Shown here: positions 23,024 through 35,901 of the stretch, in pieces
Layout of the letters: every line of letters begins with the position of its first letter
Numbering within the stretch: position 1 is the stretch's first letter
From: Toxonevra muliebris
Lineage: Eukaryota; Arthropoda; Insecta; Diptera; Pallopteridae
DNA length: 64,000 nucleotides
NCBI GenBank assembly: GCA_963691655.1
Contig: OY829326.1
Location: 90,327,235-90,391,234 of the forward strand
Direction: 5' to 3'
Notes under the pieces: generated by a model
Database searches by the model: none
Told to the model about the DNA's origin: nothing
The model's input: only the letters and a program-made list of their open reading frames with translations
Made by a program: the position numbers and the translations under genes

Positions 23024-24566
23024 CTGCAAGAAAGAAGAAAATAAATTAAGAAATAAATAGAAAATATTTAAAAAATAACTAGACACATGAGCAGCATGAA
23101 AGTATGAATAAAGTTATTTTCATAAACTCTTGTATGCCTGTGGCTAATAAACTTTTCAAATTAATCTTGAATTAAGCAACACATACACGCATATAATAAA
23201 TGTAGGCAAACACATACACATGTATGCGAGTGTACAAAAATTAACTATCATACTAATTACAACAAATTACTGTCATGTCCTTTCTCATTATCCTATTTAC
23301 TTTTGCCACTTCAAAACCATTACTAAAATGTAAAAAAACAACAAAGCAAAACAGCAGCAATAATGTTTGCTGCTACCCTCCCAAACTCTAAAAAAAAGAA
23401 GAAGAAGAAGAAGAAATGATTGTTGGGAAAATAGTGTTGATGGCATTTAAATGCCACACTAATTGCCATTCAGCCAGCCAGTCAAGTTAGTGTGCTGTAA
23501 TTATAAATGTTTGTGTACTGTCCAAATGGGTCCAACTACCATCTACACCTGTAACAAATACAGGACAACAATTCCCTCTCCTCTGTTTTATTTCTTTTCA
23601 AAATGCTCCATTCTTTTCGACGAGAATGAAGGCATGTAGAATGCAGAAATATTTTCATATTTCAAGTGATTGTTCAGTAGATAATGCACAGCTAGTGGTA
23701 ACTTCCTAATATTTATAAGGGTAGAAAATTTTAGAAGAAATATCATTTTACTTTAATTTTGCACATCACTGTGCAAAACAGTAGCATTTCAAATTTGCTA
23801 TAGCACCAAGAAACCATTTCATTTTTTTTATTGTTTAAGAAGAAGCTAAAATATTTTCCACAATAACTACATACATACAATAAAAACAAAGGCCAAAATG
23901 CCTAAAAGTATGCATAGTATTAAAGTGCCTACACAAACAATGCTCCTTCATTCTCCAATGATTCTCACCATTTACAGACAAACATACAAAAACAAGAAAT
24001 AAAAGTGAGAAAAAAGGTACAAAAAATAAGTACTTAACTGCGATTTAAACTTTGCAAAGCGAACATTTTTGTTTTGGGAGCAGAAAAGGCATTTCCAACA
24101 AAAGATGACTAAACAACAAGTAACAGAAATTATTAAAACAACAATAATTTGCAAATGAATAGAGAATAGAGTTACCTACATGTGTACATGAGTGAGAGAT
24201 TAGTTAAGTAATGGAAACATAAAAAGTAAAAGCTTCATCTAGAACATCAGTGCCAGCAGCTTCCTAGTCTATATTCTTCCTATATACGTAGCTTATGAAT
24301 TTTGGATGTAATGCTCATTTTTCTCCGAATTTCAGTTATCGTCTATCACTTTCCAGCATTTCAAAACTAATATTAAGTTTTATAGTCTTCTACAAATAAA
24401 TCTTCAAAAAATTATGGTTTGTGTGGGCTCTTACAGGTCTCTGAGCAAGAGTTGTAAATTTCCAGCTCCTTGCTTTACCAATATCTCTTCGTAGTGGCCA
24501 CCAGTAACTATGATATATGCCCCGCTTATACCCTGGACAAAAACGCAAGAACTTAGGCTATCCCAG
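23024..24566. other. Intronic DNA without recognised element
   Basis: Next to the PDZ exon the DNA is simple and AT-rich, with a (GAA)n run at about 23,398-23,415. No second exon seen. Confidence 0.45.
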
Positions 24567-24708
24567 ACGATCTCAATAGTGCAGTGGGTAGTGCACTAGA
24601 CTTTCATCCGGGAGATTCGGTTTCGATTCCCGTCTTGGTCTGGTAGTTAATTCTTATAATCTTCTAATATTGACTATCGATATAAAGTGTATAAGAATTA
24701 TAAGAAAT
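24567..24708 (+). mobile_element. tRNA-derived SINE, copy 1
   Basis: Box A TAGTGCAGTGGG (24,577-24,588) and box B GTTTCGATTCC (24,620-24,630) form a polymerase III promoter. The following body (GGTAGTTAATTCTTATAA onward) aligns with the copy at 29,171 for about 140 bp. Confidence 0.65.
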
Positions 24709-25689
24709 GATTTGCGTAAACGTCGAACCACTTCTTAGGTCAGGTATGCTATAGAAGTTATGATCAGGTAGATGCAAACAGTTATTATAAGTTAATTTCA
24801 ATATCACAGCTTACATCTGAAAACATCACACAACGGATAAAAGGTTCTTCGCCTTGCAGTTTTCAAAAATTTAGGTATTGGTAACACTTTATGTATTGTA
24901 TGTAATTCCGGAATTCCGGGAATCGGTCTAAAAATGGTACCAAAAATCCCGTAATTTTCAGGATTCGTATGTATCTACACAAACTTATTGGAATTAAAAT
25001 TTGTATTATTTTTTACTGAATCTTCCTTCTTCAACTTCTTCAAGGGAATATTTTTTTTGTAAAAATTGTTTATAACTCGTTAACGGTACAATACTCAAAA
25101 GCCGGCCAAGGTGTGAAAATGTATTTAGGCAAATTTAGGCAAATGAAACTTTGTGCTGGTATTCAAAATCGATTCGATGACTTTTTTTTCCATACATCGA
25201 CGCTCTATACTAATGTGCAGATCTCAAGCCATCTTAAACGTAAATGATGGTATTTCCGCCAAGACGTCAAAGGTCACCCGAGGCGAGGTAATGTCTAAAA
25301 TTACTTCTTGTTTTTCTGCCAAAAGTCTATATTACAATTATATTCCATCACATATCTGCCGTAAAAATGAATAACAACTTAAGTGTATTTTCTTGTCAAC
25401 CGAGATTAACAGCTTTCAATTAAATTATTAAAGAAATTATAGTAGTGTTTCAAAAGACTCTATTCTCAAATTGAAAGCCATGCTTGAAATAATATTTAGT
25501 CCTGAAAATTATCTAAAAATTCGCACTAGTTTAATATATATAATCAAAAATATGTGATAAAATATTTTCCTTCTAAAGCCGAGTTAGACAGTTTTTCAAT
25601 TTCAGTGACTTACAAAACTGTTCATAACGCAACAAATTTTGGGGACACAATGAATGGCCAATAATGTTGAAAAATCGAAAAGTAACAGT
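24709..25689. other. No recognised gene
   Basis: Includes a small palindromic patch (ATTCCGGAATTCCGGGAAT, near 24,905). One open frame of 73 codons (25,153-25,374) has no recognisable motif. Confidence 0.4.
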
Positions 25690-26000
25690 ATAGCTAAGTT
25701 TCTACTCATCGAGATGAACAAAAGTGGACACAAATTTTCCAAATTTAAAGTTTAAATTGTTGTTCTGTCATAAAGTCAAATAGCTGAAGAAACCTGGTGC
25801 TCACATTCGACTGTTGTTAGGCTGATCCAGAAAAAAAGGAAATTTTAACCCCCTTGAAAGAAAAAAAATATCAAGAAGACAATGCAAGACAAATACCAGT
25901 TTACAATAATGGAGGATAAGATCCAACGGTGAATTGTACTATTTATACAAGGATATGTCCCTAATCAATGCTCTATTCAGGATGATCTCAAAAACCTTTG
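25690..26000 (+). pseudogene. Possible Tc1-like transposase N-terminus
   Basis: A broken frame contains SQIAEETWCSHSTVVRLIQK then KRK, resembling the HTH 'IA...G.SHSTVxRxI' of Tc1/Tc3 transposases, after a shifted block KSGHKFSKF. Stops interrupt it and no DDE region follows. Weak support. Confidence 0.35.
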
Positions 26001-27499
26001 AATTCGTATATTTTTCTTAAGAGTATACATAATAAATCGTGTCAATTGTCTTAAATTTTCTTTTTATTAAATACTTAAAAAACTTTCTCGGAAGTTGTTG
26101 GCAGCTCTAGTAAAAAACGAAAAACCTTTACTTAAAAAGCATTAAATTTTTAAAGCGCTCAACAAAACCAACATAAACCACGGGAGAACTAAGTATGTGT
26201 GTATGTATGTTTGCTTATGTGTATGCTCTATTTATGTATGTACAATGCACGCCAAAAGTGAAAAACACTAAACGGAAACGGAAGTAAGTAACTCTTATGC
26301 CAAGTTGGCGAAAGCTTTAAGTAGGCGGAAACATTAATATAAAGGTGAACATAGTGAAAAATATAACAATGGCATAACAAAAAAAATTAGCAACTTTCCC
26401 AACAACCAAACAACACAAAACAAAAAGGGACAGAAAAAATCAACAACTTAAAATCACTACAAAAGATTTCACTGTAACGGCAGCTAGCAACAGCAGAAAG
26501 GCAGCAGCATTACAACGATTGCAACAAGCCAAGCAACCAACATCAAACAAAGCAACAAACAAACAAATGAAAGAACAGCGAACGCGCGATTTGTGAGCAC
26601 GATTTTGAATCCTTTGTGGATTGCTGATGATGCTATGCTAAGGATATTGCTGTTGCCGCTGTTTTTGCTGTTCCTACATAGCGTCTCTTGTATGAATGCT
26701 GTTGATATGTGTTGGATGTTGGCAATATGCCAACAACACTTTGCTGCTGACTTCTGGCTACTGCTCTAAGTTGGTACTCGTGCACTCAATGCCACTGTCG
26801 CTCGTCGTCTGCTCACCTTCACGTTCCCGTTCGCTTTTCATTGTCAGTCAGCTTCAGTACTTGCCTGGCTGGTGACTGCTTTTGCCTAAATCTACACACT
26901 TCACTTCACTGTATCTGCATGAGGTGTTGATGTTGATTGTTTGCTGTGCTTATGTTTTTGTATTTGTTGTTGCAATAGCAATGTCCTTGTCAATTTTTTT
27001 TGGCATTGTGGAATACACACACCCATACTACACATACCTACAGTTTTTCTTTTCATTTTTTTCTTATTTTTTTATTTTATTGGTGTCAACATGCAAACAA
27101 TGTTTGTATTGTAAGTTATGACGATGAAGTTGACTTAACTATTTTTTTTTTCTTTTCATTTCGTTGCTATATTTTGAATGCCAGCTCATAAATTTGATTG
27201 CGGTTTCGGTTTTGGTGAGAAATAAAATAAACCAAACTTTTTTTTTGTAGCGAATAAAGTGAGGTGGGAATCAAAATGGATTATTATAGTTAATACAGTG
27301 GTTAGTGCTATAGTGGTTTGTGCATGAGGTCAGTTTCAGATTAAAATTTTTGCTTAAATGTAGAGAAGCTATTGCATTTACACTGTAAGGGCATTTAACC
27401 TCCGAAATTTACTAACGATTTCACGAATAAGCCCAATTAAAGCAATACCGCCTTTTTTATACCACTATTTTGATGGCTAAGTCTAAAGACTTAGGTTAC
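26001..27499. other. Non-coding stretch with CAG/CAA-rich patch
   Basis: About 26,460-26,860 is richer in CAG, CAA and GCTG triplets than its surroundings, as fly UTRs and enhancers often are. No open frame or splice signal supports an exon. Confidence 0.35.
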
Positions 27500-27740
27500 C
27501 ACAAATCATTAGTCAAAGCACAAAATTTTAACAGTATATTGAACTTGGCAGTCGCACAGGATGTGTTTGAGACTTTCAATCTTTTTGATGTCATGACAAC
27601 TACGGCATAAATCATTATGAAGGACACCCAGACGCACTGCATGCGAGCCAATGATGAAAAAGATTAAAGTTGTTTAGTTTTGGAGAGTTTATATTTGGGC
27701 CACATCGTTCTTGATGTGGCGCAAGTTGTTTAGACTCTCC
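27500..27740 (-). pseudogene. LINE C-terminal remnant (Cys-rich tail)
   Basis: The minus strand reads IGSHAVRLGVLHNDLCRSCH then KIESLKHILCDCQ (about 27,660-27,550). This is the region after RNase H in I/R1-type retrotransposons, where 'CRxC...E...HxLCxC' is conserved. Flanking sequence is frameshifted. Confidence 0.6.
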
Positions 27741-28024
27741 ATCTGAAGTCGGATTCGATTGAGAAGTAGTTAGCGAAGAACCATGTCAGCCAGGCATTCT
27801 TATTTCCGCTAATGTAAAAGGTACCCAAATGAGAGTTAAATTAAAGTGTTGCCCATATCTGACGAATTCAATCTTGCACTTGTCCACTAGTTTGGATTGG
27901 CTATCACAAAGAATTGCTACATTTTTCTATTATGTTCATGGAGTGCCCCAACGGAGTTTTTCACATCCATTTATATTACCGAATCGTAAGGTGCAATTAC
28001 GCCTAACGAAATAAGTCCGAATTG

Positions 28025-28245
28025 GCTTTTAGCCCTATTTCACATTCGAAAGTGAAATAAAGCCGAAATTAGTTTATTCCTATATGAGAAATAAAGCCGA
28101 ACTATTTGCTTCTGTATAATGAAACCAACATGATTTTAGGCTTGTTTTTGGAAAAATATTCTTAATCTTTTTTTTAAGACCTGCTCCAAATCAGTAGTAA
28201 TCGATTTATTTCTCATTCAGAAGTGAAATAAAGCCGGCCGAAGCC
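28025..28245. repeat. Palindromic repeat with GTGAAATAAAGCC motifs
   Basis: GGCTTTTAGCCCTATTTCAC faces GTGAAATAAAGCC within 40 bases, and GAAATAAAGCCG recurs near 28,090 and 28,230. Probably a small MITE; no duplication identified. Confidence 0.4.
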
Positions 28246-29170
28246 GAAGGACGAAGTGGCAAGCTTTTTCTTGGGCAATTTTTACTCTTGGATGTTTGCC
28301 ATTGCCAGGCAAGAGGTGGTGCCCTGTAGAAAAAAGTTTATTTAGTAGTCCAAAATGTTTATTTAGTAGTAGCTACGGCAATCACTATCTTGTAAAATAG
28401 CTACAGTTAGCTTATAAAGTAGTCAGCACTTCCGCCTGGAATACAACTATATAGAGGTAAAGTATGCAAGAAGGCTAAAACGCCTACTCTACAGTCCATT
28501 TTTGACACGCCCGTGTAAAAAGTAAATCATAATCGTTTCGACCGGGTTCATCGGTTTATCGTATTTCCTAAGAATTAAAATTTTCAATTTTAAGTTATGA
28601 CAACAGTACCGCTTGCGGTACTAAGCCTAATAATTTGTCATTGATTATATTACTGTGGCTATGTGATTTAGAGGTCTAACTGCCTAGCTCTCTGAGTCTG
28701 ACTGCACTACTAGCCAATGAGGCTTTGACGTACAAATCTCAAGGCATAAGATGCAGAATTACACTTAATGCGTCAGTGGGGCAGGATCTTTTGTACTAGT
28801 GTCGAAAATACAGTCTGTCATTGAAGTGATATCTTCTTTTCATAAATGCGAATGACTGCTGTATACATTCAATTCACCATCTTTGGATGTAACTCGCACT
28901 TCTTATTACAATTTTTTTTGGAAGTATAAACAGCTGAGCAGTCCTTTTTTACCCATTCTTCTCATTCAAATGAGGAAGAGTGTAACCCAATACTTTGATC
29001 ATAATGGTGAATGAAGCTAGCTGTTTTCTCCGGATAAACTCCCAGCCCTTAACCTGCTGGTCAGTTACTAAGCCTACCCAGCTCTCAAAGCCTTAGTGGC
29101 TTTTAATGTCAAAATTTGTTAAAAGCGTTAGGTAGATGTAAGAACATAGCATCGATGTAACATACACAAG

Positions 29171-29312
29171 ACGACGGCGATAGTCTAGTGGGTAGTGGAC
29201 TAGACTTTTATCCGGAAGGTTCGGGTTCGGTTCCTGTCTTTGTCTGATAATTAATTCTCATAACCTTCTTATATTCACTATCAATATGAAGTACATGAGA
29301 GTTATTAGAATA
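29171..29312 (+). mobile_element. tRNA-derived SINE, copy 2
   Basis: Box A TAGTCTAGTGGG (29,181-29,192) and box B GGTTCGGTTCC (29,224-29,234), followed by a body shared with copy 1 (GTCTGATAATTAATTCTCAT). Same orientation as copy 1. Confidence 0.7.
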
Positions 29313-29344
29313 TGTACAAGTACACATTTTAGTTGGCAAAACCA

Positions 29345-29480
29345 CCGAGGTCATAAATAATTGTCACTCCGCCGTTCGGAATCGGCGTTAAACTGTAGGT
29401 CCAACTTTGTGGTATCACAATGCGCCGTTCAGGCCTAAGTGTGTCTCTCGACAGCAACTTCAACATAACCTAACTTACAC
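29345..29480. repeat. Dispersed repeat of possible tephritid type
   Basis: GCCGTTCGGAATCGGCGTTA followed by AACTGTAGGTCC resembles a dispersed repeat I associate from memory with tephritid fly genomes. It lies just after SINE copy 2 and could be a retroelement tail. Confidence 0.35.
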
Positions 29481-30524
29481 TAATACTAAAGATATGAGTG
29501 GTGGGCATAGAAGCAAAATGGAAATACCGAACATGTGGGTACATTTGGAAAGAAGCCAGTTTCGTTATTCAATTCCATACTTGTTGCACCTATACACAAT
29601 ACAACTTGCATCCAACCACGTTTTTTATAGTACAAACTGTATATGGTCGTAAATATTGCTTGCCCCTTTATTTTAATTTGGAACAAGCCAAATTGACAAG
29701 CAATCGTGACAGTCCCCGTAAAAAAATTGGGAACACTATAAAATTTCTGTAAAAAATTTTGTAAACAAAATAACGAAAACACGAAAAATTAAGTTAATTA
29801 AATTTCGTTTTGCAAACTGCCATCCAATTTAGATTTCCCCAGCACTGCCTTTAAAGTCTTATACAAAAAAATATGAGGTTTAAAAAAAAAATAAATAGTT
29901 ATTTCCTAAAGTTTCACCTCTACCGTGTGCCCAACAAATTTGGGTTTTATGTTGGTAAATCTTTTAACTAAATTTTCTGTCAAGTATAATAAGTACCTTA
30001 GTACTTGAATACTTCAGAACTCTTAATTATCTTGTATGGAATAGACAGGGGGTCAAAGTCCAAAACTTTTTTTTAGTGAAGTACTTTATCACGCACTAAT
30101 CTAATACTAACTGGTTTGTCTTTTCAAAATTCCCAGTTACATCGGTAGTTAGATTACCAAAGATTGTTAGATTGCCAAATTATTTTCTTTAATTTGCTAT
30201 TATATTATTAGAATATAAATAACAGCAGATTTAACAAATTCATATTAAGGACCGTTAACATGTAACGTAACGCAATTTTCAACTAATTTTGACCCCTCCC
30301 TCCTCTGGTCGTAACGCAACGTAACAAAACGTACGTAGACCACATTTTACAGTTAATTCTGTGTCCACGGAAAATGAATCAATGAGAAATGTTTGGGTAT
30401 GAGCGCTTGAGTGAATAACTCTAAATCCCACCATGTTTGGACACTACGTATGGTTCCTCACGAGAGACAAATTATTAGGCTTTGTATGAACAATAATACC
30501 AGAAGAATGTCAAAAAGTTCATAG
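29481..30524. other. No recognised feature
   Basis: Two short frames overlap on opposite strands around 29,490-29,780; neither resembles a known protein. Confidence 0.4.
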
Positions 30525-30585
30525 AACTAGCAGATCAGACGATCGTTTCGGAACCCGCTACGGTGCCTCATCAGTGATCTTCGCC
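30525..30585 (+). repeat. Left member of long-range inverted repeat
   Basis: CGTTTCGGAACCCGCTACG and CTCATCAGTGATCTT match, inverted, the sequence at 32,376-32,432. The two are 1.8 kb apart. Confidence 0.65.
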
Positions 30586-30588
30586 ATA

Positions 30589-30722
30589 ACGGCCATAACA
30601 CCCAAAAAAAATTTTGGGTGTTATGACCGTCCTAAGAATGGCCATAACGCCCAAAATCATTTTAGGCACTATGACCGCCTCGAAAAAGGTCATAACACCC
30701 AATGGGCGTTATGACCGTTTTT
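30589..30722. repeat. Three consecutive hairpins
   Basis: Each unit of about 40 bp is palindromic: GGYCATAACRCCCAA facing TTGGGYGTTATGACCG. Units at about 30,589-30,630, 30,637-30,679 and 30,684-30,722. The middle one has mismatches; the outer two are near perfect. Confidence 0.75.
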
Positions 30723-32375
30723 GTGATTCTTTCATTAAAATTTCAAAAGTAAAACGAAACCAAATTTTCATGTGTAAGAAAATGCAGCATTATTTCAGGC
30801 TCTTTCACAAATTGGCTTTCTTAAATAAAAACCTCTTCCGTTTTTCTCGACATTAGTATGAAAGCAAATGGGTAAGCCTATAAAAAAACAAAAGGGAAAA
30901 AATATGCTCATATAAGTAGTAAATGGGAATGGCATGGAAATGAGCGCCTCATCTGAAATATTTCTACAAAAATAAACCAAGATACTGATTCAGATTAATT
31001 GAAATGTAAGATTGAAATCGCGCGATTTTTTTAAAATATTTTAATTTTTTCCTTATTTTTGTAAAAAATTTCAATTTCTTTCAATCTTACATTTCAATTA
31101 ATCTGAATCAATAACTACATATATTCTATGATATTAAATATTTTATGTGCAAAATATTATTGTGATTTACATGTCTAATCTGTCCAAAGTGTATTATAAG
31201 CAATTGCGCTTATGTCCAAAAAATGGTACGACCGAGAATGTAGCGTTAATTAATTAATGACGATTATCAGCTTCAATATAATTCTTTTTTATATTCGCAA
31301 CTGGCACTGAAAACAAAAGCGTATATACGACTGACACGATGCTAAGTTAAATTTTAGCGAGACGTTCTAAACGTAATACTGATTTCTAAAAGTAACTGAT
31401 TTTTAATCAAAACACGAATTTCATTATTGAAAACAAAATATAACAAGAAATAATAAAATTGCATTTTGCTGCATCGCGTCACAATTTCGTAAATGGCTTC
31501 TTATTAAAAATTTAATTTTTCTTAAACGAAATTGAAATTATATTGAATTTGTTTCTACTAAATAATTACATAATTAATAAAGATTTGAAAACAAAAAAGG
31601 TTTTTTAGAAATCGGTTTCATACTAACATATATTTTTGATCTCAAAACATATATAAAGCATTAACACAGTTGTGTCACGCACTGTATATTTACATGAAAA
31701 ATTTACATTAAAAAATAAATGATTCTTAAAACACCCAATAATATCGTGGATAATAATAAAACCATAGTTATCCAACGAGAAAACGAAACGTAGTTATGTG
31801 CAATGGTTAATAGCTATGGCATGTTTGCTGCGCACCACCGTTCCGGGCGTTCGGCGCGCTGGTTGCGCCTGGTTCTAAGTCTTCATTTGTTATGACTACT
31901 TCACCTGACCACTACGTTTGATACATAATTTTAAAGGGAAAAGCATAAGCTTTCATTTAGTGTAAAGTAAAAAAATATCAAAATTGTCGCATTGCGAGAA
32001 AAAATGGAAAATGTGTTTGAATTTGAGTTTTTTGGTAAAAAAAAAAAAATGCAGTACTTAAAATACTTTTATTGAAAAGATCCGACAAAACCCTATTAGA
32101 AACATTAAAGAATTTTTGTAATAGTTTAATTTGATCTCACATATGAATTTTTGCAAATTGTCATAGAGAAAAAAGTCCGAACTTTACGCCCCTGTATCTA
32201 GGCAATCCGCTGATATTACTTACCCTCCTTCCGCATAAAAAATGTAGTTCACTAGTACAACAAGTTCAACAAAATCGGAGCTATTTTTTTTCCGGAGGTG
32301 ATTTGACGTGATTTGCCTCATATTGGTTAGATTTTCTGACATCTAATATTATTGGATATTGAAATATTAAGAACT
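30723..32375. other. AT-rich interior of the inverted repeat
   Basis: No reading frame or motif recognised. A TTTCAATCTTACATTTCAAT motif near 31,080 is mirrored near 31,000 (GATTGAAATGTAAGATTGAAA-like), a local inverted repeat. Confidence 0.4.
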
Positions 32376-32432
32376 ACCACTAAGATCACTGATGAGGAAT
32401 TGTGGCGGATTCCGAAACGGCCGTCTGATTAG
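32376..32432 (-). repeat. Right member of long-range inverted repeat
   Basis: Reverse complement reads CAGACGGCCGTTTCGGAATC then CTCATCAGTGATCTT, matching 30,525-30,585. Confidence 0.65.
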
Positions 32433-35278
32433 CCCTTCTCTATATACATTGTTGTTGTGATGACTACATTTGTTCATTAACCTGTTTATATATAACTTCA
32501 AATAATCTAATATTTTTGTTGAAAAATTTTTTATGTACTTTCGTAGAAGCAGGCCTTCTTGTTCTTTTTTAATATTTTTGATTTGGAAAAAAATTTTGAA
32601 AATTCCTTCCAAATTTGGCAGTTCACATTTCTATTTAATTATTGAAATTGTCGAAAAATTAATATATTCAGTAAATGTGGGATTTGGATTTATTCAGCTT
32701 TTAGCTGGTCTTATTTTTTGCGTACAGATACCAGCTTTACGTATTTGTAGGGAAACCAGACGTTTTTCTGTCGGTTTTCATTATTTTTCCCTGACTAAAA
32801 AAGCAGCTGTAAAATTTTAAAATCAATCAAAAAAAGCGACTTAACGTATAAGATCGACGTTACGTAACGCAGTTTTTGTCACCTTGACAAACAAAAAAAC
32901 AAGATGTATCGTGCATTAAGCAGTTAAAAATCACTTAAATAATAATAATAATATTTATTTATCAGCGTTAAATTTATATTAAATTACTAAATACAACCTT
33001 TTTGCCTCGTCGCTCGACGAAAACATAGAAATAGACCCGTTCGACGTAAAATCAACAATAGCTGCAATTCTGTTCCATCTCAAACGACTATGAGTGTTTT
33101 AATTGTGACAAAGATTTTGTGCCGCATAAAATCGTCGATACGCCACAATTCTGTTTGAAGCTGAACACTAAAACTTAAATTGAAGCATCACATCGTTTAT
33201 CTGTCATAATCGTTTATTTTTGTATGCGAGTAAGAGAATTTTGACAAATAAAAGTTAGCGTAATAACATCACATAAGACTACAAGAAATAGCCTCGTAGA
33301 ATCCCGAATAATAAATTATTTTAGCCAACATAACATGCTGATATGTTTGAAAACTGCTACTTGTTTGTTTTTCCTCCATCAGCTACTAAATACCCGGCGC
33401 ATACCTTTCAAGTTCCCCCAAGTTTTTACATAAAGGAAATAAGTACGAATGTAAAAATTACAAAGAGTTGGCAATTAAATTACGTAGAATACAAAAAAGA
33501 TTGACCATGAAAAAGCATAAAAACAATACGAAATACCACATTAAATGCTATGGGAATTAATAAATAAAACAAACAAGAATTATATAGACAAGCACGAAGA
33601 TCCTTTTTTCAGTAAATTCTCCCCTTGCTCTACCAGCTCCACACACAATGCGTAATGCAAACTTTTTCAGAGCAATAGAATACTCAGGGATATTTAACCT
33701 ATTCAACTCTTCATTCAGACGAAACACATACATATATACACATTAGCTACTCTTACTGCTCCTCCTTACCAACTCACTCGTTCAATAGAAATAATTGTCG
33801 TCTTTTATTTTCAACAACCAAATATCGTCCCTATTCCCTATTAAAATATAAAGTGGCGATGGCGAATGCGGTGGCGAAAACGGTCGCGGAGGGTCCTTTA
33901 TATGTATGTATATATAGCAAACTGTAAGCCTTACGGTGGCGTTGACTGCCTCATAACAAACGACGACATACTTAAAAAGACTCTCATGAAAAATGACAGC
34001 AATTATCCTTAAATTATGCGTTGTTGAGCTTATTTTCTCACGCACAACTACATCTACAGATACACATACATATGAAAGTGTACGCAGAACGCGAATTACT
34101 GCTACATATAGAGCTATCTAGTCCATTCATCCATCCATTCATTCCATCAATGTAAATATGTAAAAGAGGAAAAGCGATACGAAAAAAAACTGCAAACTTG
34201 AAAAAACCATCGTAAAAGTAAGAAAACACTTGACTTGTCATTTTTGACATATAAAATGGCAGTACAAATCTCTAGTTATTGTTTTAAATGTCGTTACTCA
34301 TTGTTGTTTTTGTTATTTGGAATGTTGCCGCTACTTAATTTAAATGACAACAGACAGTGGGAGAGAAAACCCGCAAATGTGTCACAGCGCACGCGAGAGT
34401 TTGACAGTTAAAGAACGAAAGAGAGCGCCACCGCGTGTATATTACCGTGAATACAGCATCCACAAATTGAGCGAGAGGGTGTTTTTTGACATCCTCCTTT
34501 AGAATGTTTTAAGGTCGCAAATCAGCTGTCATCCTTGCATATCCTTGGCAATATTGGACAACTTTATGAAGTAGAAAATACTTTAGTGTAGAGTTTTTGA
34601 AATTTTTGTTACCTTTGTTTTTTTTTTTTTTGTTGTTCTTTCAGTTTATACATGCGCAGTAAATTTGATGTGAAGCTATGAATTAAAATATTGAGTAAGT
34701 GGTTAAAAGGAGCGGCAGTGGTATGGATGCCAGCAGCAGTAGCAGTATAGAAATGCTGAAGATTTACATCGAGTAACTTGAAATTCATAGTTTTTTATAG
34801 CATTTTTTTAAGGAGGAATAAGCTATCACACACCCAATTGCAAAAAACCACAGGAGGCATTTGAAAAACAGCAGCATTACAATTATGATAAAAGATTACC
34901 TTTGCGAATTCTTAGAATATACTAAATGTAATGGTGAGAGCAAAAAATTTAACTATCTTCGTGTTAGGAGTATTTGCACGGAAAGTTTCAAAAATTCAAA
35001 ATAGGTTTTATTTTTGAATAAAATTGCATTAAATTTCATTATTTATTTTATTACTTCACTACTTTTTTACTATCTTTTAATAAAAATGAGTAATGAAACA
35101 GAGAAAGATACGGAGCAAGCTCTTCTTAATGATATAATTTATTTGCGCTTCCTGGCTAGGATTATTTAATTAACCATTTTATAGATACGATGGTGTGGAT
35201 CAAAAGGGGGGAGGGGGAATTGGGGTCAGCTGTGCTTGCTATTAACTTTTCAGTCTATACAAAATTAGGGGTCTCCTT
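32433..35278. other. No recognised gene
   Basis: Mostly AT-rich. Around 34,330-34,460 is a GA-rich, higher-GC patch (GAGAGTTTGACAG, GAAAGAGAGCGCC) that could be regulatory, but no promoter element pair or exon was identified. Confidence 0.4.
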
Positions 35279-35415
35279 TGACTTCAAATGGCCCCAGAGG
35301 AAAAAGTCTAGCTGTGTCTAATCTGGCGAACGCGGAGGATGCCGTCTCGTTGAAACCAGAAGTGTTCCATACCATTCTCGTGAACAATCGGCTTCAAAAC
35401 ATCAAAATAACTTCT
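35279..35415 (-). pseudogene. DUF4817-type transposase fragment
   Basis: Minus-strand blocks KPIVHENGMEHFWFQRDG (FQQDG-like) and, after a frameshift, PPRSPD with a stop, then TQLDFFLWGHLKSKETP. Between these motifs the usual 60 or so residues are deleted. Same transposase family as 13.5 kb. A TTAA MITE interrupts the element immediately beyond 35,415. Confidence 0.65.
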
Positions 35416-35418
35416 TAA

Positions 35419-35901
35419 CCCTCTCAGAATTTTCGTACACATATGTGTAAATGAATTTGAACATTTTTCCTGACTTTGATTTAAATGCCAACCAAACAAT
35501 TTTGATATTGACGTCCTTGTTCTTTTTTCCTCTATCGTTTGGAGTTTATTTTGTAACAATTGAAGCTTAACCGTCGAAACTATTGTGACTTTTATGGGAC
35601 AACCTCACTTTTTTTGTGCTCTCGTTTTTTTTTCGTCGTCGATTTCAAAAAGTTTTTAAAAATACTTACTTAATAATAAAAATATGTGTAAAAAACAAAT
35701 TTCTCTGTCGATAGAGACACATTTTGTGTAAGTCGGAGTATTTTAAAGCTCCCTGAACGTTTTTTTGTAAAATATGTTTACATTGCGTACGGCTAACCTA
35801 GACATATAAAAGTTCGTGAATATTATTTTTTGACTATTTGGGGGCTCCTAAACTCGAAAATCAACATCTTGATTTTTTCCTACCACATTCCCCTGAGAGG
35901 G
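35419..35901. mobile_element. piggyBac-like MITE, 483 bp
   Basis: TTAA (35,415-35,418; 35,902-35,905) frames ends CCCTCTCAGAATTTT and, inward from the right, CCCTCTCAGGGGAA. Confidence 0.65.

Noticed and set aside
24577..24630. Genuine tRNA gene
   Set aside because: A and B boxes exist but there is no good acceptor stem, and the non-tRNA body is shared with a second copy, so a SINE fits better.
26460..26860. CAG-rich coding exon
   Set aside because: Stops in all frames and no acceptor/donor pair enclosing an open stretch.
29407..29782. Overlapping frames on both strands of 81-98 codons
   Set aside because: No motif, no splice context, and partly within a dispersed repeat.
32533..32820. 95-codon frame with hydrophobic stretches
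   Set aside because: No start context, no family resemblance, codon composition that of random AT-rich DNA.
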